Source: Biscogniauxia marginata (taxonomy: Eukaryota; Ascomycota; Sordariomycetes; Xylariales; Xylariaceae). Taken from it: a DNA stretch of 64,000 nt. The notes beneath the pieces were generated by a model. It was not told the DNA's origin. It saw nothing but the letters and a program-made list of their open reading frames with translations, and ran no database searches. Both the position numbers and the translations under genes were made by a program. This document shows, piece after piece, positions 1 to 11,303 of this stretch; position 1 is the stretch's first letter; each line of letters begins with the position of its first letter. Location: assembly GCA_022695795.1 (NCBI GenBank), contig MU404059.1, positions 310,001 to 374,000 of the forward strand, read 5' to 3'.

Positions 1-246
1 AGTAAGTATTATTCAGCCCTCAAGTCCCTCTTCAGGTGTACGAGCGCCTCGAAAATATAGTTCCCATCTTGTGTATTTGACCATCTTTTTTTTTTCCCCC
101 TACCCTCAGCCCTTCTCCCCCTACGCAATCATCACTTCTCACGGCTATGCCACTCAGGACTGACATTTAATCCGCGAACAGCAGTGAGGAAAGCTAGCAC
201 TCTATCGCTACGAGTCTGATCATACGGGCCAGACCCAAATCCGAAG
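1..246. other. Leader/promoter region of the first gene
   Basis: No coding sequence is supported here. The stretch contains a T-run followed by a C-rich pyrimidine tract (about 87-122) of the kind common upstream of start codons in filamentous ascomycetes. The ATG of the membrane-protein gene follows at 247. The window edge cuts off anything further upstream. Confidence 0.4.
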
Positions 247-2243
247 ATGGCATCTGTTCATATGCACAAGCTCGCATTCTTCCTCATGTTTGCGACCGTC
301 GCTGTGGCTGCGGTCACGGGCAATCGCGTCTCGCGCAAGGACAAACACAAGAATGACCCTCTGTTCTGGCTCTCGGTCGGAATTAGCAGTGTAGCTGTTT
401 TCGCCGTTGTTGTCTTGCTCTGTCTGCTTTGCTTCAAGTGCAGGAAGCCCAGCCCCAACCCCAGCACGCAGCCGCCTCAATCAATGGAACCTTCTATACA
501 TTCTGATCCGGAGGACCTGGAACCGGGCGAAGGCCCAAGCATTGGTAAGTCACTCGTTTACTCTTTAATTATTGCTATCCTCTCCCTCTATAGTTCCTTG
601 ATTTTGGACCATTTATCCTTGTTTGAGGCGTCCCCAGAGCGCGTTCACCTTTATATATAGATTCCATTAGTGGTGCTGTATTCTCTTAGATTACTGTCTC
701 CTCGTGCGCTCGTGTACCTTTCGAAAGCATACTAATAATTTTCAAACTAGAGCTTCAATATTATAGTACCCCTGGCTATGGTATTCTGAACATGTTCCCC
801 CATTTTGATGCATCACACAGCAGCGCAGAACCTGAAGCGCCGGCCCGCCCCCATACCATCGCTGAAGGGTCTGCTCATCAACCGGGCGCACTGCCAGTCC
901 CATTGACCTCGATTGGCCTACCACGTGGCGTACACTCGACAAGAGGATTATCAACCCGGCTCAGCATCTCGCAGGTTCATCAGAACCGACCAGATACCAT
1001 CTACGAGGTGTCGACTGCAAGTGATCTAGCGCCACCTGCTTCACCCACGACAACTGTTCGTGCGTCTGATGTTCCAGAGAGATCGGAGATAACTGTAGCA
1101 ATCACTCAAGACTTTTCCCACAAAAGCTTAGTTCCGGCTCCGCTCACTGTCAAGAAACAGAGGTCGGTGAAAGAGGATTCGTCCCCTGTAGGCACAGGCA
1201 TTAGCGAAGGCATTAACGATAGTCAACTCCGCCGAACTCTCAGTAGCCCGGTTTCCAAGAGAGAGAACGCCCAGTCTTCGCACGCTGCCATTGAACCTGA
1301 GTTGGCCACTTCTGCTGGTAAGTTCCTCATGTCACGTGACACCCCTTGTTTGACCCCTTCCCCTGAGTAAACCTATGCACATTCCACCATCACCACTCCC
1401 ATCAACAATCGATTACTACCAGGGGTTTGATAGTTGTTGCACTGTGACTATATTCAGTCCCAATGAACTACGCAACTAGGCTCCTTCCGAAGTCGTTCAT
1501 CACAACCCCCCCCCCCTTATCAAACTCGTTGCTTTCAATTCGTCAAATATTCTCGATACCGTCAACGCAAATAACCAACCAACTAACCAAACTCTCCAGA
1601 GAACGAGTCGGAAGAGCTTGAGTACCTACAGCCCACGGTGTACGAGCCGCCGAAGATCCCAGAGAAGAGCCAGCGCCGCTCAAGCCAGCGCCGCAAGATC
1701 GCGTCAAGCCGCCCACTTGTGGCCAAAGATCTTCCTCCGCTCCCACCTCGTAGCGATCTAGACACTTTGCCGAGTCAATCGCGAGGGTATATCCCTCGTT
1801 CGTTTGGGCATAGGGATGGTCTTGACCGAATCTTGTACAACGCTCCTGCCGAGCGCAACGCCTGGCCCCTCTTCCCGGCTATCTCCCATGACGCGTCCCA
1901 GTATCAGTTGCCGGCGAGCTACGCCAGCAGCCAGTGTCTGCCCAACGTCGGATCGACCGCCACCTTCCACTCTGTAGACAGCAACGGCTTTGGTGACGCC
2001 ACGGCCACCACCGCCATCGCCAACGACATCGCCGGCAGCGGTCCCCGTCCCCGCCGCGGCAACATCGCCCAAGACGACGCCCGCCCCGACTTCGCGGCCC
2101 TCCGCGAGCAGCATCGACAGCGACAGCAGCGCAGAGGCAAGAACGAAGACGACAACGAGATCGCTCTGTACGACTCGGATTCCGTCTCCGACTTCAACTT
2201 CAACTTCACCGAGCAGGTGTACGCTGGTCCCGTGCGAAAGTAG
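247..2243 (+). CDS. Hypothetical single-pass membrane protein with long low-complexity cytoplasmic tail (3 exons, 502 aa)
   Basis: Exons are 247-544, 751-1317 and 1600-2243. Both introns start with GTAAGT, end in AG and are phase 1, and each junction rebuilds a Glu codon (G|AG). The frame then stays open to TAG at 2243. Residues 1 to about 22 look like a signal peptide (hydrophobic FFLMFATVAVAAV). A KDKHK basic patch follows, then one membrane segment (about residues 39-63, LFWLSVGIS...LLCLLCF) ending in a Lys/Arg stop-transfer patch. This predicts a type I topology with a tail of roughly 430 residues, rich in Ser, Pro and charged residues, with no domain I recognise. It resembles the many fungal plasma-membrane proteins with a short ectodomain and an unstructured tail, and a sensor or scaffold role is only a guess. 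It is convergent with POLG. Exon 2 is a multiple of three and flanked by same-phase introns, so skipping it would keep the frame. Confidence 0.75.
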
Positions 2244-4204
2244 AAGGTCTCCGCCGAAGCTACCACGATTCTGACACCGCAGGCGTCTTGGGTGTTGCTG
2301 TTTGTTGAGCTTTCGATCTCTGGTCCCCATCGACACACGTACTACTTGGAGTGCGCGCGCGAGGCTTTCTAGTCTCCTTCGCACCTCCTACTCGATCATC
2401 GTCAGCATTCAGCACCAACGACGACAACAAGCACTCAGTCACCTACGCTCAGTCAGATTTCTTGATTCGGCATTTTCACCCTCTACACGGCCCTATAAAA
2501 CGTCTCATGTCTCATGTGTCTCTCTCTTCTGGTTTCGGCTACACGGTAAACTGTTCACGGCTTCTCTATACTCATGTACACCCTGCTTCGGCCAACTCAC
2601 GAAACAACGCCAACCACCGGTCTTTGCATATGTACTGCTCGGCCTTCTGGTATCTGCTCTCTCCAGCTATATTGTCCCCTTTCTTTGCCTTCTGGCATAC
2701 CCATACTACCTACCCACTTGGACCAAGCTATACGGAGATCTACAGAGCAACCTCACCTCCCCCTCTCTACTTGCGTGTCTTCGACAGTTGGCCAAGCAAA
2801 CAAACGTACATGCGTACACCCATGTGTCTACCTTCCCTCTTGATGATCAGTGTTCGGTTTCCACACCTGATGGATTCGGATGGGTCACTTGAGAAAGGTC
2901 AGCACTTCGCACACAATGCCTACGGGTGATATTCTGTCCTTTACTTTCCTTGCGTACGTTACTACTGCTTTTTCACATTTCCTCTTGTCGCGGTCTTGTT
3001 GGCGTTCCGGTATACTACTACGTGCACATTCCGCAATCACGAACCTTCGGTAAATGCGCATACACACACAGAGGGGGAGAGAAGAGAGAGAGATACACTT
3101 GTGTTCTCGATCATTAGTTTTTCTTTTCCCTCTGCCTAATCTCTGAGTTTGTTTCTTTTTCATTTCTCAACTCTCCACTCTTCTATTTCTTTTTTCTTTT
3201 TTTTTTCCTTTTTCGCTCGTCTCTGCAAGAAATTTGATTTCGCATTGGTCCTGATTTCGATTCATTATTTCGTCCCTTTCGATCTGACGAGTACACGTCC
3301 GTCACTCTACCCTCTCTTCATACACACACCGGTCGTTGTTTGTTCTTGTTCCGTCCGCGGAGTTCCAGTTCATTCGGTTTCACGACTCGGGTATGAGAAT
3401 GTGAGAGGGAGAGTACGACACAGAACCGTCCGGTCCCCTCCTGGTCTGGAGGAAATGGAAATGATGATAGGTGCATTTGTTGAATTTTTGTTGGAATTAC
3501 TGGCGAGTGGGGAAAGGAGTCTCGGCAAGGAATGGTACGGGATGGATTTGAGTCGTTCTTCCGTAGCATTGTCAGACCATTGAACCCGGTGCATCGGCAG
3601 GACTCACTTGTGTATCTAGGGGCGCATAAGGAAATGAGAAAATTACGAAAACCCATCCTAGATATCCCACTTAAGCTCGTGAACGACAGTGTCCCATTAA
3701 GCGATGCCACACAACACAAGATCGTGTCACCATGTAATATGATTCACATAATATTGTTGCTGCGTGAGGGACTCAAAACTATCGGACAGTCCTAGGTCAA
3801 TATTCTCATGGCAAGGCTTATTTCTTCCCAATCCTATCTGCTTCGTGACAAGCGGCAAGCCCCCATAAGCTTGGGTTAGAGGCGTCCGCCTTAGATGAAC
3901 CACAAAACCACGAACACGACAGGCACATTACTTTTAAGCCACAGTAGTAGGTATTACTAGCTCGAAATCGATAATTACAGCTGCTAGCTATCTAGAGATA
4001 GATATGCACAGCGTCTCGAATGCGCCGTGAGAATGCCATACCATTGACGCCCCTTGCCGCCTATTCATAACCCTCATCCCTGCCACTCGCCCTCATATAT
4101 TCATACACACAAGTCTCCCGCTTGACCACGTTTTTAACACCCAGACAATGATATACAAAAGGAAGGGATATCGGAAGAAAAGAGGCAATAACACACCGGA
4201 ACTC
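2244..4204. other. Intergenic region between convergent genes
   Basis: About 2 kb separates the ends of two convergent genes and contains no coding sequence I can support. Open frames of 60-196 codons overlap one another in pyrimidine-rich DNA and encode low-complexity Ser/Pro/Leu strings. There is a TATAAAA-like sequence near 2494 and a T/C-rich block at about 3118-3215. 3'-UTRs of both neighbours must lie here. Confidence 0.6.
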
Positions 4205-7200
4205 TCAAAACGAAGATCTCGTCCCTTTGGAACTAGCAAATGGCATACCCTCAAAGACCCACGCGTCTCGAGGGATTTCCGGTTTGCTGAAATTGGCTTT
4301 GAATGGTACGACCATAGCGGGCATGAGGCTGGCCTTGGCGTTGTACGGCTTTATCTTCGCCATTCTAGATTTCGTGACTGTGGTCCCAGTAGACCTCCCG
4401 TCAGAAGCCTTGTCAGAAGTCTTTCTTTGTTCCTTGAGGATATCGCGGAGCTCCTTTTCGTCATTGACGATTTGAGCCCTTAGGAAAGCGAGGTCCTTAG
4501 GGTTTTTAGAAGCGTTGAGAGCCTCCATTACAGGTATCCTTGGTGTGTATGGGATATTCTCAAGCTTTGGGGGATATTTGGCCGGGACAATCTTTGGGTC
4601 GAGATATGCCTCATTTCCTTTCTCGAGTAACTGCATGATATCTATACTCTCCCCAGGCGGAATAGATGATGGATGGCTCGGTGTCACACAATTCAAATCC
4701 ACCTCTTTGCGTAGAACGTGGTCGATATCAATGGCAGAAAAAAAGGCACAGGCTTGTGGTAGGTCATTTATACCAACCTGCTGAGCGAACATAGCGCGGG
4801 TCCAAATGTTAGAAACCTGGAGCGCCATCGCAGCTCGATACTTGTCCTCGTCCTTGACCAAGTAGCGGATTTCGTCGTGTACACTAATTGCCATACGGGC
4901 ATTTATGTTGAATCGGCGGATGAGGTAATCCATAGAAACGATTAGTAGATGGAGATAGTCTACACCCGAAGACTGAATCGCCCAGTTTATGCGAGAGGTA
5001 AGATAACCACCTTTGCTGATGTATTGGGTCATCAGTGCTTGGGTGATACCAGCTCCGAGCACTGGAGTCCGCGGATGGTCCTGTTCCGCAAACTCCTCAA
5101 GTTTATTGAAAACGAATGATTCGGTACCGCCCCTCCAGAAAGCTCGGTTGTGAAGCGTCTTCCTGTTTGTCTTTGTACCCTTTGTGGAGGCATATAGCTT
5201 CCCGGCGATGCCGAGGGTTTCCTTCTCTGATAGGTTCGGGTTGAACTGCCTCAAAAGAGTGGCAGCAAAATTGAGCCCGGCGCCGTAAATTCTTCCATAA
5301 TTAAATATTTTTGCTTCGTTACGTGATATGCCCAGTATAGAAGCCGTGCGGGAGTGAAGATCGGTGCCGGCTGCCTTAGTGCCTTCAAGGGTCATGAATC
5401 CAATAGCATTGCCTCCGTGAAGCTTGAAAGTCGCATCCCCAACAAGGCTAGCAATCCAAAGCTCCTCTGAGTCTACGTCTGCCCCGACAAAGGAGTACCC
5501 AGGCGGTGCTTTGACCATTGCCTTCAACTCGGAGCCTACCCTGTTCTTTTTTGCGTTACTAGCGGTCAACCAAGTATTTTCAACCGCTCTCCGCGTAATG
5601 GTACCCATCGGGATGACTTGGGGTAGGATATAGCCAACTTCAGGATTGACATCCTCACGTCGTTTACTTGTCTCGAGAGCCTTCCCACCCTCATAGACAA
5701 CCATTTGTGACCTAATTCTATCTCGAGCGCTTATCCAGTACGAACAAGAAGCATTCATTTCGAGCGCCTCTTTCGCATAAGCGTATTCCGATGACAATGT
5801 GCCCTTGTCAAAATAGGACAGGTAACTTTTAGCTAGGGGGTTTCCACACCTAGACTTAGGACCATTCTTGTGGGGAAGCTTGAAAAATAATCCGTCCATA
5901 TCGTTTTTTAGAGCCTCGTTAGGGTCATCAGAGAGGTCACATCGAACCAATTGCGTGTCGGTGTACTTTGATGCATCTGCAAGGGGCACACGGAAAATCC
6001 AGCCATACTTATCAGACCAATGCAAAGGATAGCCATCCCATGCAAGCCGAAGGAGGAGAGGAGTAATCCGAGTTCTAATCGTAAGGTTCATCGGTGCATC
6101 GGACTTGGGAAAGAGATCCTTGTACCACTTTGGCATGCCAGGTTTTTTCTGTCGAGCGGCTGGTCGCGGTGGATCGTTCTTCTTCTTTCCCTTGACCATT
6201 CTAATCTCCTGCCCAGACCAATCCAGCTGCTTTAGCCACGGATCTTTGCTCCATTTCCCTTCGTCATCTTTAATCTCGAGAGCTTTCTCTGACAGCCCTA
6301 CTAATCGTTCCTGGACAGCATCGGAGAGCTTGTGATATGTTGCCTCGGCATTGGCGATGTATGCATCCCAGGACTTGTTGACAGGCAACATGACGGACGA
6401 AAGATGCCGTAATGCAGCGAAGCTGACGGGGTGAGGGCAGACTTCGAGGAATTTTCCGAACACTTTCTGATACACCCGATGCGTGATCTTGACATCGGCC
6501 GCACAGTAGTCGAGCAGCTTATCCAGTTTGGCAAGTACGCCTGGCCGGTCTAGTTCGCCAAATTCATTCCGGGTAGCCTTGTCGATGACGAGATTCAGAT
6601 GAAACTGAGCGACGTCCCGAAGCGAGTTGATGGAACTGCGATCGAACCAAAGCTCGTCTTCTTCGTCGTCTAAGCTATTACTTTCTAGGAGATGTGCCAA
6701 GTCGACATCTTTTGTCTCCTTAGCAATCTTAGCCCGGAGTTCCACATTCTTTCTGTGCTTCATCCATTTCGGTCGTTGTTGAGAGCACATGCCATTGACA
6801 GCCACATGTAATGACATGGTATCCAGGAACGAGTTCCTTGTCTGTTTGAGGCTGTACTCCTCGAGGATTCTTGCTCGATCATAACCGACATTGTGACCAA
6901 CAATAACTCGGTCTTGGGTTGGGTCGCCTAGGGGGATCAAGTGCTGGTCTGACTCGGACTCGCCAAGTAGCCACGGAGACAGCCAAGCATACCATGCTGT
7001 CTGACCCATTGCGCAGGCCATGATGGCAAACGAGCTTTCTTTCCACATTACCTCGACATCGAAGCAAAGCATATTATCGTCCGGTACCTCTAACGGCTCG
7101 GTCCGCCCATCTGGATAGTATTTCGTCCAGCCACTGCGCCTCACCCACTCCTTCGGCGGCGGATGTACTTCTACTCTAGAAAACTTCTTGGCTTGAGTCA

Positions 7201-7705
7201 AGAAGGGTTCGGCGCAATCGACGCCGAGCTTGTGGAAATGTTCGTCCAGAGTTTTGCCCTGCAATTCAGGCAGGTCAAAAGCAATGGGCGCACTGTTATC
7301 GGTATTCTTTCCGAGTAGCTCATGACGGCTCAGGTGATCTCTAGCCAATTCTACGAGCTCTTTTTGCGGGTGTTCGTTAATTCCTGGGAATATTTGTCTG
7401 TGCATGTGCGAGCTGAGGTGCTGCACGTCTATGTCGCTGAACCGAGCTTCGGATGGAACTATATTCACTTTAGACAAGTATCAAGTATACGCATGCACTG
7501 TTGACGACTAACGTGCGAGGCTCCTTGGAGCGCTACTGGAAGCTTGTGTGGCCTGCGCTGCTCCCGTGGTCTGCCATCTCGAATGCGGCAGCGACGAAGC
7601 CAGCCATGACTGGCGTTGGCGATGACACTGCGCGCGATGCTTAGCCAGACGCACGAAACCGGCGGTTGGAACGCTCCTAACGTGGCCTTTGACAGGATGT
7701 AGCAT
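4205..7705 (-). CDS. MIP1: Mitochondrial DNA polymerase gamma, catalytic subunit (2 exons, 1151 aa)
   Basis: This is the family A polymerase that replicates and repairs mitochondrial DNA in the matrix. Exon 1 (7705-7513) encodes a basic, Arg/Ser/Ala-rich leader of 64 residues that looks like a mitochondrial targeting sequence. A 45-nt intron (GTTAGT...AAAG, 7512-7468) joins in frame to exon 2 (7467-4205). The 3'-5' exonuclease is complete: Exo I FDVEV (acidic residues near 201 and 203), Exo II GHNVGYDRARI and Exo III YCAADVKITH. Polymerase motifs A (GADVDSEELWIAS), B (RNEAKIFNYGRIYGAG) and C (SVHDEIRYLV) are intact, so both activities should be present. The length suits fungal Mip1. The long frame alone has no ATG at its beginning, which supports the upstream exon. 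The exact splice is predicted from consensus and phase. The intron is unusually short, so the first exon is less certain than the body. Confidence 0.95.
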
Positions 7706-9485
7706 CGCTACTGAGTTCTACGGAACATGACGATCTGGGGGAAATGTTTTTTATTTGCCGAGGTAGAGATGTGCTGGACCGGTGGAAGACATGAAGAGCG
7801 ATGCAAAATTATGGACTGATGGCGATGGCTCTAGAAGAAAACTTCAATTGGGTAAGAGGAGATTTCAAGCCAAGTGTGGGGTACAAACGGCAGCATTGAT
7901 GAATAAGCCTTGATAAGGGAATCGCGGCAGTTGCATGCAACTGTGCTGCCTAGGTACCTAAGCATTATGCAATATCGTAAACTATAAGAGATAAGGGACA
8001 TGCGCTAAGCATCGCACGTAACAGCTAAACCTCGTCCCTTCATGGAATATAAAATTGCAGACGCTAGAATACTCTTCATGAGGTTCCTGCATGGGTTCTT
8101 CAATGTCTCAACCCAGGTAAGACACTGGCTATAGTGAGCCTGTCTCTCCTATCAAGACACATAACCCGCGAGATGACTTAAACAGCCCAACTTCAACCCT
8201 TAAAGAAATGTTTGCAAAGCGTTGCGCATCCAAGTTCTGCGAAATGCCGTAAGAGAGTCCGACATGGGATTTTCGCTTGCAGCGTCCCGTTCCAGAATTC
8301 GACCGGGCCTTACTATGCCATCAGCCGGGGGTACCTATTCGGCAGAGCACCGCGACGGTAGATCTCGAGATTCATTCTCTCGACATCGAACCAGCACCTC
8401 ACTCCTTGCCTATGGACGGGTGCTCTAATGCAGTTGTTTCTGTTGTATTCTGTACACCACATAGAGATGCATCCGGCTCGGCCGTAGCGGCGGACCCATC
8501 TAGCACCAGCTCTGGTTGCTACCTAGCCATCAAATAGCATGCCGTTTGGGTGCAGTAATTGACAGCCGCCATCAACGGCCGCGTGAGTTGTGTATCCCAC
8601 ATGGGTAATCTAACAGAGCCAGGGGCATCGATAACCTTGCGTAATCATCGCACTTTGGGACTTTGGTACGCATTGCTGGCGCCAACATATGATCCCAAGC
8701 CCAGTCGCAGATTTATATGTGCTAGACAGCAACAAGGTGCTCATGCTAGACGAGGGGTCTTAAACATTTGCTGTGGAATCGCGCGACAAGTCGGGACATA
8801 GTCTCGTATCGAAACAACGGCTCTCCCGTTCCCGAAACTAGGTATCCAGGGAAATATTGGAAAACTATTCAAGTAGTCTTAGATAAACCTCCGTTGTATT
8901 CACTTCTACGGCTGGTAGCGTTGTCTCGCAAAGCTTAAGCAGCTAGGAATGACTGCCTTATCACGAAGCTCGATCTTTTCTCAGCCAGTCCCAAGATTCG
9001 AACAACCCAAGGAATCGGCCTCGGTAATGCTGCAGGATGTTTGCGTGGGCCATACTGGAGGTGCTTACTTAGATCAGCCCGTGGCACGAGATAGATGAGG
9101 TCGCACGGGAAGCAGATCTTGCTTCTATGCAGATGGCACGACAGCGTCGTGACACGGGCAGTTGAGAAGACGTAAACAAGGTTCTACGACAACCCTCAAT
9201 ATACCCCCACCATTCATCAAAGATGCTTCTGTGGATGGTCTCGGGTGAAGGCCTCGCCACGGCCGCTGTGAACAGCAAGCTAGTTACCCTAGGCTGTTCA
9301 GCTACATATGACGTACCGCAGCTCTAGATCGTGAGAACATTGGGGTCTAAGTGGACTATATATCTACTAATCCTCTTACTCCTTAGACCTATTTAGTAAC
9401 CTATGAAGGAGATAACTATCTATAAGTTATATGATACAGGTATATGATACTGGTCTCCCAGCTTATCATCTGCAGAGGAGACATC
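7706..9485. other. Intergenic region, POLG promoter side to MFS gene
   Basis: The 5' flanks of POLG (reading left) and of the transporter (reading right) share this 1.8 kb. Short open frames, for example around 8220-8540 and 9069-9278, have no recognisable domain and overlap in alternative frames. The last 150 bases before the transporter are TA-rich. I see no RNA gene or mobile element. Confidence 0.5.
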
Positions 9486-11303
9486 ATGGATTCAGCACAT
9501 TCTTCGGCACGGTCAGTTCCAGCAGATGTCAGTGAGAATTTGCCATCGACCCCCTTTCCAAAGGGTGGCCCGAAAGAAGCGGCTTGGACCTTTCAGGAGC
9601 TTGACATCGACCCGGAACGGCTATCCGACGGTCTTAGGACAACCGGCTTCCGCGATGCGAGCACAAGCAGTAGTAACCTAGAAAAGAATAGTCGAGAAAG
9701 CCCACGAGCACATATATTCTTAAGCAGGCCCATGACTGTCGCGCATGAGCTAGCTTTCTTTATCATAGTAGCAACAGCTAATTTTACTCCTCGTCAGTTC
9801 CCCTGTGCCTAATCCCTTATTCTCTCCAGCACTCTCCCACTCAACCCTCCTCCCGTCTATGCAAATACCATACCCCTTTTCTTCACACTAAACAGATTTC
9901 CAGTCTCCGGCTTCCACCAGACTCTCTGCATCCTACACATAATCGGCGCCGACCTAGGGGTGACAAACCCAGGACAGCTAGTGTGGCTGATGTCGGGCTA
10001 CGGACTCACGGTAGGTACGTTCATCTTGCTGGCGGGGCGTCTGGGGGATGTATATGGGTACAAGCGGATATTCGTGCTCGGAAACCTGTGGTTCGCCGCC
10101 TTCTCGCTCCTCGCGGGGCTCGCCATATACACGGGGCGCGAGAGGAGCTACGCCATATTCCTCCTCGCACGCATCATGCAGGGCATCGGGCCCGCGCTGC
10201 TGATCCCCAACGCCGTCGCCCTACTAGGCGTGACGTACGTCCCGGGCCCGCGCAAGGCGATGCTGTTCGCCGTGTTCGGCGCCGTGGCGCCCGCCGCCGC
10301 CGTCATATCGCCCGCCGTCACCAGCCTGCTGGCCTTGGTGTGGTGGCCGTCCGCGTTCTGGGCCCTCGCGCTCGTGCTGGTGGTCATCGCGCTCGCGGCC
10401 GTGTACGTCATTCCCGACGTCCCGCCATCGCCCGAGAAAGCGGCCACTACCGTCCGACCGCCCCGGGGGTTCCGCGAGTTCTGCGCCGAGCTCGACGTCC
10501 TCGGCGCCGTCACGGGCGTCACGGGCCTCGCGCTGATCAGCGTTGCGTGGAACCAGGGCTCGCTCGACGGCTGGCACAACGCGTACGTGTGGGCGCTGCT
10601 CGCCGCCGGCTTCCTGCTGTGCGCCGGCTTCGCGTACGTCGAGCGGCGCGCGCGCAAGCCGCTCATCCCGCTCCGGGCCGTCAACTCGGGCGTCGCCTTC
10701 GTCCTGGCCGCCGTCTTCTGCGGCTGGAGCTGCTTCGGCATCTACATCTACTACACGTGGGAGTTCTACGAGGTGGTGCGGGGCGCCTCGCCGCTGCTGG
10801 CCACGGCCTGGCACAGCCCCATCGTCGTGTCCGGGGTCGCGGCCGCGGTCACGACGGGCCTCGTCATCCACCGCGTCGGCCCCGCCGTCGTCATGGCCCT
10901 GGCGCTGCTCGCGTTCACCGTCGGGACCGCGCTCATCGCCACCGCGCCCGTGGGGCAGACGTACTGGGCGCAGACGTTCCTGTGCAACGTCATCGTCACC
11001 TGGGGCATGGACCTGAGCTTCCCCGCCGCGACGCTCATGCTCTCCGACCTCGTCGCCGCCGAGCACCAGGGCATCGCCGCCAGCCTCGTCACCACCGTCG
11101 TCAACTACAGCGGCGCGCTCGCGCTCGGCGTCGCCGGCACGGTCGAGCTGCGCGTCAACCGCGGCGGGGGCACGCCCGAGGACATCCTCAGGGGGTACAG
11201 GGGCGCGTGGTACGTGGCCATCGGGCTGGGGGCGGTCGGGCTCGTGATCAGCCTCGTCTTCGCTTGGAGGTTCTCGAAGCGGCAGAGGGCTACGGCAGCC
11301 TGA
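9486..11303 (+). CDS. Major facilitator superfamily transporter, 14-TM drug:H+ antiporter-like (2 exons, 568 aa)
   Basis: Exons are 9486-9792 and 9904-11303. The intron (GTCAGT...CCAG, 111 nt, phase 1) joins the helix-1 segment ELAFFIIVATANFTP to LHIIGADLG. The first ~85 residues form a hydrophilic cytoplasmic N-terminus. I count 14 hydrophobic segments, the DHA2 layout. MFS motif A is clear in the loop between helices 2 and 3 (GRLGDVYGYKRIF), and RIMQGIGPALLIPNA matches the conserved helix-4 region. The antiporter motif C (GPxxGG) expected in helix 5 is not evident, so substrate and energy coupling are open. Fungal relatives export drugs, toxins or secondary metabolites, but no biosynthetic genes flank it. 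Exon 2 is much more GC-rich than exon 1 and the flanks. An in-frame ATG at 9444 would add 14 residues. I chose 9486 because it gives a typical N-terminus. Confidence 0.85.

Noticed and set aside
2302..2929. Two overlapping open frames of about 195 codons after the first gene.
   Set aside because: They overlap almost completely in different frames within pyrimidine-rich DNA, have Ser/Pro/Leu-biased composition and no domain. They are most likely chance frames in a 3' flank.
8222..8537. Overlapping frames upstream of the MFS gene, considered as a regulator gene for a cluster.
   Set aside because: No Zn2Cys6 or other DNA-binding motif is visible, and the frames are too short and mutually overlapping.
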